Below are positions 46,270 to 58,300 of a DNA stretch of 64,000 bases, piece after piece. Within the stretch, counting starts at the first letter, position 1, and each line of letters starts with the position of its first letter. The DNA lies in assembly GCA_014773175.1 (NCBI GenBank), contig VXCM01001382.1, positions 436,158 through 500,157 on the forward strand, in the 5' to 3' direction. The position numbers and the translations under genes are program-made. The notes under the pieces were generated by a model. That model had not been told where the DNA came from, searched no databases, and worked only from the letters and a program-made list of their open reading frames with translations. This DNA comes from Lucifuga dentata (Eukaryota > Chordata > Actinopteri > Ophidiiformes > Bythitidae).

Positions 46270-47944
46270 GTACTATTAAATGAAACTGATGAATCACTGT
46301 TCATTTCTAAACTGTGTTCTGCTTTATTTATTCAGTAAAACAAACTCACTCTGTGCTTTCATTCAGAAATCATTGCCTTAATTTCACTTTTTCACTATTT
46401 TATCTCACATTTAGAATTAATGATAACTCAGTAGTTGCTCCACAAACATCATCATTGAAGTATTTGTGAATATTATGGGCTACATTGCCCTTATGGTATA
46501 AATCACTACGTGAAGATAATTACAAGGAAATACTGTAAACAAGTTAAAAGCTTTTAGTCAGTTTTTACAATTTAACATGCATCTCCTGTGTCTTCCTATT
46601 TGACTTCTGGGCTAAAAATGGCTCCATCAACAATAATGGGGTGGCATGAAGAGAAAGGCTCAAAATTGCCAATTAATTTTTCTAAAGCTATATATACCGT
46701 ATATATATACTGTATATAAATGCTAGTTAAGCAAAGTATTGAACATATTGTGTTTTAATACACAAATCTCCAGGATCAGCACCACATCTAAACCTGGAAC
46801 TATTACACAGATTTACAGTCAGTGAAGAAGGAGACATATACATATTATTAATGTAGACTTTCAGTAATGTAGACTTTTGCTGTAAATTACAAGCTAGCCA
46901 GCAAGATAGGTTGATAGGTGTCTGTACAATGCAAGTAAATTTTGAAGTAATTTAAATTATAGGCCACTATTGGGCTCACATTTTAGATAAAAAACAATGA
47001 GCAATACTGTAGACAATATTTCTCACATTGTCACCACATATCACGATGTCCCCAGCAAAATAAAGGCCATGCTTGCGAGTTCAATGGAATGTTTATTGTT
47101 TGTTGATTATTAAAACTTGAAAAAGATACTGAATAACAGATAACAGGCGCTGATTAGGTTTTCAGCCATGACTGGATCATTAGTAATAAAGTTGAAATGA
47201 TCCGACAGCCTGTAAATCAGCACAGGACTATTATTATCTGATCATATCTTGCATTACCCTACACAGCACCTTATCTAATCATAATAATGGGAAAGCAAAG
47301 TTGTTTTGTAGACAATACAAAGTTGTTTTGAGTTGTCACCCTTCTCTTTGTAAATCTGCAGGTACTGTATATACGCAGGTACTGTAAATCTGCAGGTACT
47401 GTATATACGCAGTAGCATCAAAATGTATGTATTTATTTGCATTTATTGAACCAACAAATCCACCCAAAAAATGTTTTGTCATCAAAAGGCACATAAAATA
47501 TAGTCACTCAATGCAAATTCAAAACTTCATGCAGATACAAAAGAATAACTCCTCTGAAAACTTTGTGTCAGGTAACAGTCAACTCACACACAACAAGAAA
47601 TGATTTTGTATGCCCATAAGGTATTTATTGTAAATATGCTCACACATCAGATTTTGTAGCTGATATCACATATTGTATTCATTTAATTGGATTTAATCCA
47701 TCTGCACTATCTGATGTTTGATATGACCGTGTCAGTCTTTCGTAACTTGAAATTTGTCCTCTAATAAAAACTTGGTGCCAAGTAAATGAATATGAAAAAT
47801 ATATAAAGCAGTTCCTGAAGAAACTGCATCCTGTAATTGCCACAATCACAAAGTAGAAGGTTCTCATTCTTTATTTATTTTACTTTACTTTATTTACTAG
47901 TATTTGCTAACAGGCAATCGAATCATAACTTATGATCGCAAACA

Positions 47945-48450
47945 GCAATGATTTATGTTACTGGCATCCATTTTCCAAGACATAAAACTATATTTTAGCT
48001 TTCCTATTATTTTGCCAAATCCCCTAATATTTAAAATCAAATGTATAGGTGATACAGTCACCTCAAAATTAAATTGTTTAGCTGCTAACACGTAAGTTTG
48101 AGTGTAGAGGGGATGATCATTTTTAATTTCTCGGTAAAAGCAGTCTTCTCCTGGGACAATATTCCCTGGCAGAGGAATATATTTTCTTCCGTGCTGGGCT
48201 AGATAAATAGCGTTACTTCAACAAAAACCTCTAATAGAAATCATGTTCGCTGTAATGTGTTAGTTATCTCAAGCACTTTTTAATCTCTACAAGTTGATTT
48301 GAACTGAAACCAATGGAGTCTGGAAGGTAGGAAAAACAATTATAATATTTACTGCACTAGGAGTATGTTTTGGAAAATGGTTGTCAGTAATGTGATACAT
48401 GTTGTATATATTGGGCTTAAACATGCAAAACCACCCAAATGGTCCTTTAA
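47945..48450. mobile_element. TTAA-flanked miniature element, family A copy 3 (left end eroded)
   Basis: The right end has the TATTGGGCTTAAACATGCAAAA motif-type sequence and ends GGTCCT-TTAA. The left end keeps only the inner part of the repeat (ATGTTACTGGCATCCATTTTCC-like), so the terminal bases are lost. Internal blocks match the copy at 20131-20701. Confidence 0.65.
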
Positions 48451-49417
48451 GTGCTATTTTTCTCACGTCTGTTTATCTGCATTGTTTCAGCCTTTTATTT
48501 TAAAGCTGAAGAATTGCATTTGAAAATATATAATGTTGATTTGTTGTTCTCCATGTAATTGACAATGACTCAATTAACTTATTTTGCTTTGTGGCAGCAA
48601 TATTTTTGATCATTTCTCTCACAACATTTAATTTCATGTTTGTGATCTCTATCTGTGTATGATCAGCATCTGTCTTAATGTGGTATAATCTTTCATTAGT
48701 TTTGAATCAATGCATAATCACAATGCACAATCGAAGTATTCATGGGTATGAAGATGGAATTGCAGAAACTGATCAAGAAAAGCAAACAAAAACCAACATT
48801 TAATATTATACCTATATTATTAATTATCATAAGTGACATGAGGATAATTATTTTATCAATAATAATAACTTTAAGCTTCTATTTTATATAATTTTTTTGA
48901 GCTCCCAGTCAACCTAATCAACACTGAGGAAGGAAACTTTGCATATCATCATGAATATAAAGTGACATATTTTAGGAATAAAACTTTCATTAATTTTATT
49001 TTTTTTTTTTTTAGTAATAAGCAAAATGTCATCTCAATGAAAATTTTAAAGTACATCATTCAGAGTAACTTCATAAATGTTTTAATTTGATCATTTTTCA
49101 AAGCAGAAAATGAAAATGAAACTGGATTATAATGGGGGGGGGGGGGGNGGGGGTATAACAATTGAGCAGGAATCACTTTATGGTGTTACTAATTTGTTCA
49201 CTTTTCTGAGAAAAATACCTGATTGTTCATACCTCCAGCACTATCTGGTTTATTATCATATCTTTACCTGGAAAACAGCACAGGTGCATTAGCATCCTTG
49301 TAAATCTGTCAGCAGGGGATGTTGTCATTTCTACTTATTCGTTAATTCTTATTATTGTTAACACTGATTATTGCTTTGTGAACTGCCGTTGCTGTCACCA
49401 TAAATTAGAGAGATTGA

Positions 49418-49418
49418 G

Positions 49419-49464
<46 letters not shown>
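49418..49464. repeat. (GA)n microsatellite
   Basis: GA dinucleotide run in the spacer downstream of the Rh gene. Confidence 0.95.
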
Positions 49465-49469
<5 letters not shown>

Positions 49470-49972
49470 AATGGCAATACAAAGTACAGTTTTTTTTACA
49501 AGCAAATAACCTTGCATCCACAAGCAGTCTAATTAAAAGTGAACAATAGTATATCATGATTTTGCAGTGAAGCAACTTTAATAATGTAAAATGGACATTA
49601 AACATCTGCTGTTCTTTATTCCGTGTCTATTGTACCAGTGTCAGAAAAAGTCTAAAAGTTAAAAAAAAAAAAAAAAAAAAATCATAAAAATACATTGATT
49701 AAAACAAAATCATACATTTGGAAACTCTTTTTCTGTTGTTTGATAAATGCTATTTTTTGTAATATTGGCTTACTTGTACAACTGTCACTTTTTACATTCT
49801 GTTTTATTTAGTTTCCTCTTATTCTAGAGCCTTCTCCATCAAATCTTACCAAAGAATCAGACACTTGATGATATGATATTAGTATAAGAATTTATCACCA
49901 GGACATGATATCAATGAAACCTTGAAGAGGAATTACATTGGACACAGGTGGCATTTATAACATCTGCACTCA

Positions 49973-50008
<36 letters not shown>

Positions 50009-50622
50009 GCAAAGTGTTTAACAGCTGGATTAGATATTGATCTGCTGGCGCTTGAGAAATATTTTTAGCATGTATTAAGATTAGATTAGAATGTAACAAC
50101 AATTTCCTTCAGGTTAAATAAAGATTTTTTATCTTATCTTCTTATTCTATATACACTGAATCATTTAATGTCAGTCTGTAAAGTTTATATTGGGCCAATA
50201 ACTGAACTTGTTAAAAGAAATGCTTTCAAGATTTCATTGATTTTTGGCCTAAACCTAAACTATAGTTGGTAAAATAGTAAATTCAGTAGTAGTTTTAGAG
50301 TGAAAATTCATTATATCACTACTTAAAATAGCCAACATCCTCAACTCTTCCTTTGAATGGCTTCCCACTGCAAGACACCTTCGGAGCATTAGATGCTTGA
50401 CAGTCTGAAGGAGAAAGACATTTGTTCCTGAGGCAGTTAATCTCCTTAACCTCAGCATTTAACTTTTTGACCCCACCTAAACTGACAAACTATGCACTTT
50501 TTTATCATCACATTATATTAATAATGCTTACTATTTTTGAAGGCTCTTTCTTTAAATGTCTGTTTTATTGTCTGTTTTTTTATATGGCTGTCATTTTACT
50601 TGTTCTTCTTGGATAAATAAAG

Positions 50623-50628
50623 TTTATT
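50623..50628 (-). promoter_or_regulatory. Polyadenylation signal of sit1
   Basis: AATAAA on the minus strand about 130 nt past the sit1 stop codon. Confidence 0.5.
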
Positions 50629-50760
50629 GAATTGAAATAAATTGAATCCTTTTCAGTATAGTGACCAACATCGCCATCCAGTGGTACCAGTTGAAGTTGC
50701 AGAAAGGTAATTGAGGGCATCTCAGTGTGAAGAGCAGAATCAGTAGCTGTGCAGCAGTTC

Positions 50761-51493
50761 TCATATGTGGTTTGCATATCCGTCTTGGCTGTCTACAGGG
50801 TTGATGGTTTTGTTGCGTTGGGTTTGCACAGAGGCATAGAGATCAGATAATGTAGAGATGGTGTCTGTGTTTTCTGCTGTTTCCTTTTCTATCTCTAGAG
50901 ATTCTAACTCAACTTCATCTGAGTACTGGATCTTTGGAGAGCTGTGGCCAGAAGGAGGTTTAGGGGCCTTCAGGGTCAGGTTGGCGTAGCAGTCTTGATT
51001 TTTGTCCTGGAACTAGAAATCAAAAAACTTAAAATTTAGTGTCCACACACCATTCTTGACTTAACATCAAAACATCAGCACACCTGGTCCCCATGTTAGT
51101 AACATACATAATATATACATAATGGTTTGCATGCACACCCAAATGAGATTTTTTTTTTTTAGTCTGTCTGCAAATTACAGTAAATAATGTATAAGATAAA
51201 AATGATGACAAACACTTATTTGTATTAATAAAATATTTTTCGTACTATATTCATCATGAGGCATCACTGGTATGTTATTTCTGCTTAATTGCTCCATGGG
51301 AAGTGTTGTGGACCTATAAAGGACTGAATATTTGTGAAGACTTTACCTGTGAATCGGAATTCACTCTCTGCTGATCCGTCAAAGAGCCAAGTGATAAATG
51401 TGCAGCATCAAATTCTCTGTACACAGCTATGCCTGTGGACAACATCACACAGTAAGAAAGCATGGATAAATAAAGGTGCGCGTGTGCACACAC

Positions 51494-51525
<32 letters not shown>

Positions 51526-53812
51526 TTATACAATACAGTACTTATACAATACACTTACTATCTTCCATGTAAATTATGTTTCCATAAATGGGATTCTCTT
51601 CCATCTGCCTTGATCCACGACTTAAATATGACATACAGACAGGATATGTTTATTTAAATTTTCATTTGGCAATAAAAATAAATAAATAAAAACAGCCCAT
51701 TCAAAAAAATATAAAACAAACAATTTTCCTTTATTTTCGATCACTGAATGTTCAGCACATACCTTCTCCTAATCTTTGGTCGAAGTATTGTTCTTTTTCC
51801 TGTTACAGAGTAATATAGATTCACCATCAGATACAGAATTCAATTTTTTCTTCATTGCATTTTAACAAAGTAAATCATGTGATTACCTGGGCAACATTTT
51901 GCCACACAGCAAAATATATTCCAACATAGTGAGACAAGCAGTATTGCACTAACAACCCCTAGTAAGATTTGCAGCTCGGTTGATGCACAAAATGGTCTCC
52001 ACCCTGTAGAGAGGGGAGTAAAAACAAATATTTGTACATGTTGCTAGTATAATAGAATTTTTCGGTGTCTTAATGTCCAAATAACATTTCCAGAATCCAC
52101 TCCAGGCCTACTTGTGAGGAGTTTGCTTCTCAGATACTAAACATACATAGAAATAAAAAGAATAATGTTCAAATTATGTGATGTGTACAGTCAAGCCTAA
52201 TTTCAGGGAAAATATTGAGCAAAAGAGAAAGAACCAAAATTTATACAGAGAAGATAATGGATATATGTTGTATGCAGAGTACAGAATTATTCAAGGACAT
52301 GGGGAACAGAGCACTGGGGTCACTGCCATGCTCAGAATGCTGTCTTCTACATCTAACTGGCCTCACAACAACATCAAAGCAGTAAAATTAAACAAGTTAA
52401 CACGTACATACAGAATTTTGGAGGGTTTTTTTTTCCCCTATCTTCCATACTGCCATTAGTTTCTGTTCATTCCAGCATGCTATTAAAATCAACTCGTAAC
52501 TTTTTGAAATTGGTTGTCAATAACGTGTATGCAGGTTGTATATATTGGGTCAAACATGAAAACTCATCAGTATGGTCCTTTAACATCAAATGGAAAAAGA
52601 TTGATATCTTGTACAAAATTTCATGTATAATTCTATTGTTTTTAGCCTGACATAGGGTATTTAGCATATTCGGCACATTGATTAGAATTTAGCGTGGGTT
52701 TGGATTCAAACACATATTTGCCTGAATGATGATCATTGTCTCTTGTACAGGTTGAAACTGTGCAAAAACAGGTGAGAAATCAAAGAGGTGGAGTGTTTAT
52801 GAAGAAAACTTACAATTACTGTACACAGACTTTCTGGAAAGAGCAGTTAATTATATCATATTTATCATATTACCATTATATATATATATATTTTACAGCA
52901 CTGATGAATTATAATTACTGTACAGGGGGGTTTACATTAAACATTCATCTTGACCTTCTGAGTAAAGATCAGAACAAAAACAATATTTTATGGGTTGAGC
53001 TAAAGACTTCTTACTCTGTCTGCTCAACTAACCTGAAAACAGTTATTGTAGGAATATGTATAAACAGTTTACTAGCTCATATCAATCAGTCAACTGATGT
53101 ATTGCTTTATAACCATTTGTAAAGCTTGCCAAGTCTTCCAGAGGTTCAGCAGAATTTATAGAACAGCACAGGCAACAAATGTAAGCATTTACACCATCTG
53201 TACTCCCTCTATTGGCTCTCTGTAGCAACACCTTCACACTGAACACCATGATACTCGCTTAAAAAAAACAAGAATGGACCAGCATCTGTTTACATCTAGA
53301 CCATGGTGAACATTTGCTGTAGAAGATCTCTCAGAGCTGCTGCTCATTTGAAGGTGAAACATGTTAAGACTATTCTGTGTGGCTGAAACAACTCCCAGTA
53401 GAGCTGCAGAATCTTTTATCAAGGCTTTAAATACAGATGAAAAAAAAAAATAAAAAAAAAAAACAAACCACCCTCAAAAAGTATCTGATACCACTTTGGC
53501 CTCTACTCTCAAAATACAACATGTACCTGCCTGTCCTGGTGTGATCCTTCACGCTGCTGTACATTGGATCCCAAGTTTAGAGATACTATACTTAATGTAG
53601 CTGAAATGCAAAAATTCAAACATGATTGCTGCCTAAATTATCTTGAACTATTGGTATTGTCCCATAAATAATGAGCAGCATTGTCTTGATATCATCTTTA
53701 AATCTCGCATCAGTACTTAACACTTAATCAGACACCTATTTCTTACATTTAGATTACATGCTTTATATAATGTCTTACCTTCTGGGTGTGTTCCATTACA
53801 ACAGTCTACCAT
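50761..53812 (-). CDS. sit1: Signaling threshold-regulating transmembrane adapter 1 (SIT1)
   Basis: Lymphocyte transmembrane adaptor that recruits Grb2 and SHP-2 through phosphotyrosines and tunes the T-cell receptor threshold. Exons, 5' to 3': 53779-53812, 51887-52003, 51763-51799, 51559-51620, 51347-51432, 50761-51012; 588 nt, 195 aa (human 196). The short ectodomain MVDCCNGTHPEG carries an N-glycan sequon and cysteines (SIT is a disulfide-linked dimer). A TM helix follows (LLGVVSAILLVSLCW), then juxtamembrane cysteines (FCCVAKCCP) that could be palmitoylated. The tail tyrosines follow the human order: IYGNIIY (Grb2-type YxN), CYANLTL, IQYSDEVEL, LYASVQ (ITIM-like) and GYANH near the C-terminus. 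Human SIT1 has VPLYGNLHY, VKYSEVVL, ELYASV and YANS in the same places. All junctions are phase-consistent. SIT1-like identity is well supported; immune function in fish is inferred. Confidence 0.88.
51489..51525. repeat. (CA)n microsatellite in sit1 intron
   Basis: CA dinucleotide run between the sit1 exons at 51347-51432 and 51559-51620, in a 126-nt intron that is largely repeat. Confidence 0.9.
52430..52583. mobile_element. Family A element fragment, copy 4 (right arm only)
   Basis: It keeps the right-hand block (CATACTGCCATTAGTTTCTG-like, then AATAACGTGTATGCAGG-like) and ends GGTCCT-TTAA. The left half is absent. It lies in the first intron of sit1. Confidence 0.6.
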
Positions 53813-53819
53813 GGCGTTG

Positions 53820-55220
53820 AGCTATTTACACTTCCCTCACTCTCTCTTCCTCTCTCACTTTATCTGTGATAAAGAATACGATTGTAATACTCTATATTTC
53901 TGCTCGTACAATTGTGAAGCTATTCAAGATGAGAAACTGTTTATCAAGGAAGGAACACCTGTTTAAAGCACTTTACAGGATGTGTGCTTTTGCAGAAAAC
54001 CGCAAGCCCCTTTAGACTAAGAATAACATCAAAGAAACAAGTGATGAGCCTGAATTTCTTTCGAAAATTTTAAGGAAACTGTTGCAGAACAAGGCATTTT
54101 ACTTAATTAGTCTCTTCAAATATATATATAAAAAAATACAATTTAGCTAAGTGACATTAGCTAGCATTACCACCAACTATAATAAACCCACACACACACC
54201 ACCCAAAATCTCCTAAGTTAGATATGTATTTCAGAGGAATACATATTTAGTTTATTAGTTTATCCATTTGTTTAGTTTCATTGTCATTTTTACAACCTAC
54301 CAATCTGAAGGAGAATAAAGACACCAGAGACAGTTAAATGGTGAATTTCAAATCAAACTAAATGTCAATGCTCAAATTAACCTGTCAACATATCCTGTGC
54401 ATTGCATTTCCCAATATGACCCTCATACAGCATGTCACACCAAAATGTGTAATGCAATAATCCACTCGACAAATCAATAATGACACTTACATTATCCCAA
54501 TGACTGCAAAGATCTTAATTTTGGGAGAAAAGTTTGTCTCTTTATACTCAAAGCACTTGTGGGCTACCTATAACAAACAACAAAGACACATTCCACTCTG
54601 AATGTACCTCTGTTGTACCAGAAAGATGAACTAGGTTTAATTTAAATACTTTTGTATGGATAACCATTCAAAACTTGAGCAAACCTGTCTGTAGCTGGAC
54701 CAGGGTTAGCTGTTCCAGGTATACAGACAGCAGGAAAAAATCCACTTTGAATTAGCACATGTGAAATTGGTAGGATGTTTAGGGTTAGGAGCCAGAGCTT
54801 CCAGGGCTGTTAACCATGGGTTACATTAGTGAAAGTTCAGCCTAAAAAGTCCTTGTAATACACAGTGTCTCATGTGTTTATCACACCAAATGTGGCACTC
54901 TGATACTTGCCCCATTCTATATGTATAAACGTTTTGGCAGAGAAAAATTCAACAATCTTTGTTTTTTGTTTTTTCAATTATATCATCAAAAATGAATCTC
55001 CTATAAAACTTACCTCTGAAAAATTTTGCTATGATTGTGAAAAATGTTACATAATGTAATAATACATAATACATAATTACATACATACATAACTTAAGAA
55101 TAAATATATATTAACAAATAAATATATATTTATTATTAAGTGAACACCATCTACTGGTTCAAATTATACCATTTAGCATGCACTTCTAGTTAAAAAAAAA
55201 AAAGAGCGCACTGTCTCTTT
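53820..55220. other. Intergenic region between divergent sit1 and ssr1
   Basis: About 1.4 kb of AT-rich DNA between the two 5' ends. No gene seen. The sit1 5' UTR and promoter are expected at its left edge and the ssr1 promoter at its right edge. Confidence 0.5.
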
Positions 55221-55224
55221 AAAT

Positions 55225-55290
55225 GAGAGGGACCTCCCATATATACTCCAGGACAGACCGGGAAGGCGGGGCTAAACTCGTTTGATCCCG
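55225..55290 (+). promoter_or_regulatory. ssr1 promoter region
   Basis: A TATA-like CATATATACTCC at about 55237-55248 is followed by a GC box (GGCGGGGC, about 55265-55272) and a pyrimidine-rich GC-rich leader. Mixed TATA-like and GC-box signals suit a strongly expressed secretory-pathway gene. Confidence 0.45.
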
Positions 55291-55323
55291 CCTCTCCTTC
55301 GCCGCTGTCCTCTCCTCTCCTGA

Positions 55324-55347
55324 ATGCTGATGTGTTACAAAGCCTAA
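55324..55347 (+). other. Short upstream ORF in the ssr1 leader
   Basis: ATG CTG ATG TGT TAC AAA GCC TAA: a seven-codon frame (MLMCYKA) ending 16 nt before the ssr1 start and in another frame. Two AUGs would meet a scanning ribosome first, so it may dampen basal translation or link it to eIF2-alpha phosphorylation during ER stress. It is seen in sequence; the effect is inferred. Confidence 0.4.
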
Positions 55348-55363
55348 ACTGAAGTCTGCAAAA

Positions 55364-58300
55364 ATGTTCAATTTCGGATCAAAAATACTGCTGCTTTTCC
55401 TGCTGGCCTTCCCCTGTGGATTAATATCCATCGGTAAGTTTTATTTGTATTCTGTTTTTGAAGTAGACGAGGTTTAATTTATAACTACTTTGTTCCAACT
55501 CTTAAAAGTTATTACACAGCCTAACATTGACGTGGCATAGTGAACTGCTAACACACACACACACACACTTTTTCGTCACTATTACTTAGAAAACACGCCG
55601 TGTGAATATTTTTACATTATTTTATACACAATAGCATGGCATCTGTATCTCATTTACTCTGCAGGGAAAGAAAGTTGATGTCGACTCATAGGTTTTGGTG
55701 TTAAAAAACGAAAAAGCAGCTCACTTTAACGCCAAGCATCCGGTTCAAAGTTGAGTTTTAAGCAGTTACTACATTTTAGAGGTGATTTTGTGTAAAGATA
55801 AACATTAAGCTCACTAAGCTAACATTAAGCTAACCCTCAGCCATAGATAACGGCTCCCTGCAGCTAGGACACGTCACCATAGATAAAGCAGAACTGTTGC
55901 TTTGCAGTTTTCTCTTAGTTTATCTTTATTTATCACAACAGGAGACAGAAGCAATTAATTACAAACAGGCAGCAGTGATGCAGACAGACAGTAAGCCCGC
56001 AACAACATGAACATTTTTCAACAACGTGGAAAAATCCCCACTCATTCATTCAAACTGCATCTGAGTGACCGTGGATACTAGTACCACGGAAAGCTGTTGA
56101 AAACACTTGTAATACATGTATTCAGCATATTATAACATATATATAAAACATGTTATTTATTGGTGGACAATGTTAGTAGCTATTATCAGAATTATCCTTT
56201 TGGGCTGGAACTTTACCTACAATAAAACATATCAAATGTATTTTTAAATTTACTTTTTTAAAATTATTGTTTTCCTGCAGCTAATACTTATTTTCATCAC
56301 TGATTATTTTTCTATTGATCAATCAGTGACTTAGCATATGAAATGGAAATGTAATAACAAATTTCCATCTCATGTCACCAAAGCTCAGAAGTCTGTCTTA
56401 AAGTTCATTTTTGTGGTGACTAGTCAGCACAGTCAGTTTACAATGGTATGAAACTGGAGAAAGTAGGGAAATCCTCACAGTTGAGAAAGTGCAACTAGCA
56501 AATGTTGGTATTTTACCCAAAAAAATGACTTAAATGATTGTTCAGTTATTAGAATTGTCATCAGTTATGTCTGTTCTTCAACCCATCAATATATGAATTT
56601 AGTGTTTCAGTATTTTTTTCCACAACAGATCCTGGGCTCTGAACCCTCCAAAACACTCGCATGTGTGCTAATATCTCTTTTTCTGATCCATTCAGGCCAA
56701 GTTTCTGCAGACACCAAGTCTGCTGAGAACACTGATCCAGATACTGCAGTAGATGAGGAGGAAGATGAGGATGTGCTTGTTGAGGAAGATCAGATGCAAA
56801 CCTCGGTATGTGTATTTGATCAAACAATATTAACATGAAAACTGCATGACAACATGACAATCAAACAGTGAAGTTTCAGTGTTACTTTGTGTTCACACTC
56901 AGGAAAGTGACGATAATGTAGATGAAGACTCTGAAGCTGGCGAGAAGTCATTATCATCTCACTCTGATGCTGACACAACCATCATCTTCATGACAGGAGA
57001 AGGTTGGTCTTGCTGCTCATAGATACTCATTTATTCACATTTTACACCATGATTGCAGTCATATAGAATGAAGAAATGAGTAGAATACATTTAATGAATA
57101 TAAAAGGACCAAACTGGTGATTTTCCATGTATGAGTCCAATACATACAACCAGCACTGTGAACCATTTTCTCTAAACATGCTACTGGAGCAATATATTTT
57201 AGAATTGTTTTTCCTGCCTTCTGGGCTCCAACTGGTTTCAGTTTGTTCCAGTACGCTATAAAAAAAAAATCAACTTGTAAAGACTTGAATGGTGCTTGAG
57301 ACAGGTAATCATCACAACAAACAAAATGTCTACTAAATTTTTTGTACAAATTACTTGTACTATTAATTTAACCGATCCAACACCAGGCCATTTGGAAGAA
57401 CATGTACGTCTCTGCCAGGGAATATAGTTCCAGTAAAAGACTGCTTTTATTGAGAAATTAAAATGACCATGCCTTCTACAATTCTGTAAAAGTGTTAGAA
57501 GGTAAATCATTAAATTTTAAGGTTGGTGTATCACCTGAACTTTTGATTTTGAAAGATTAGGGGATTGAACAATATAACAGGAAAGTTAAAATACAGTTTT
57601 ATGTTTTGGAAAATGATTGGCAATAACATAACCTGTAGGATTTATTGGGCTTAAACATGCAAAATTACCAATGGTCCTTTAAAGCTTAAACTGAGCTGCC
57701 GTTAGATTTCATAGGGCTTGCTTAAGGTGTCTCTGTGGCTTCACTCGTACAGCTTAGAACTGATGCTTTATTTCTCTTATTGTATTTACTTTTAATATAT
57801 TTTAAATTTCTGTGTATCCATCATTGATTCAGAGTTTCCTGCCAATGAAATTGTGAGGTTCCTGGTTGGGTTCACCAACAAAGGCACTCAGGATTTCATC
57901 GTTCAGTCACTGGAAGCTTCCTTCCGCTACCCTCAGGACTTCCAATTCTATATTCAGAACGTAAGTCAAATCTGAAATTAAACCACCAACACTCACTGCT
58001 GCACTCTGTGACTTTACGTTTAAGTTTTGGTCATTAAAAACATTGTCCTATAAGCACAGTAAATACTACTGAATAGGATTTACAATATCAAAGTTGAAAA
58101 AATATCAGCACTCTGTTTTTTTTTTTTTTTTTTTTTTTNTTTTTTTTTTTTTAAATGTCTGACAATCTTTTTAATGATGTATTTGGTTGTGTAGTTCACA
58201 GCTTTGCCCCTGAACACTGTAGTCCAGCCAGAGAAACAGGCATCCTTCGAGTATTCCTTTATCCCAGCTCAGCCCATGGCAGGTCGGCCATTTGGTCTTG

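Larger units (their letters stand above)
46270..50622. other. Intergenic spacer between the Rh gene and sit1
   Basis: No supported gene. Contents: a 34-bp unit repeated about 1.9 times (about 47351-47411), a family A element (about 47945-48450), a G-run with a single N at 49148, a GA microsatellite (about 49418-49464), and A-runs near 49660 and 49976-50005. The last 400 bp, with a GATAAATAAAGTTTATTG end at about 50611-50628, could be a LINE 3' remnant, but I cannot prove it. Confidence 0.5.

Noticed and set aside
50280..50650. LINE-like 3' tail next to sit1
   Set aside because: The GATAAATAAAGTTTATTG ending is suggestive, but no coding remnant or second copy in the window supports it.
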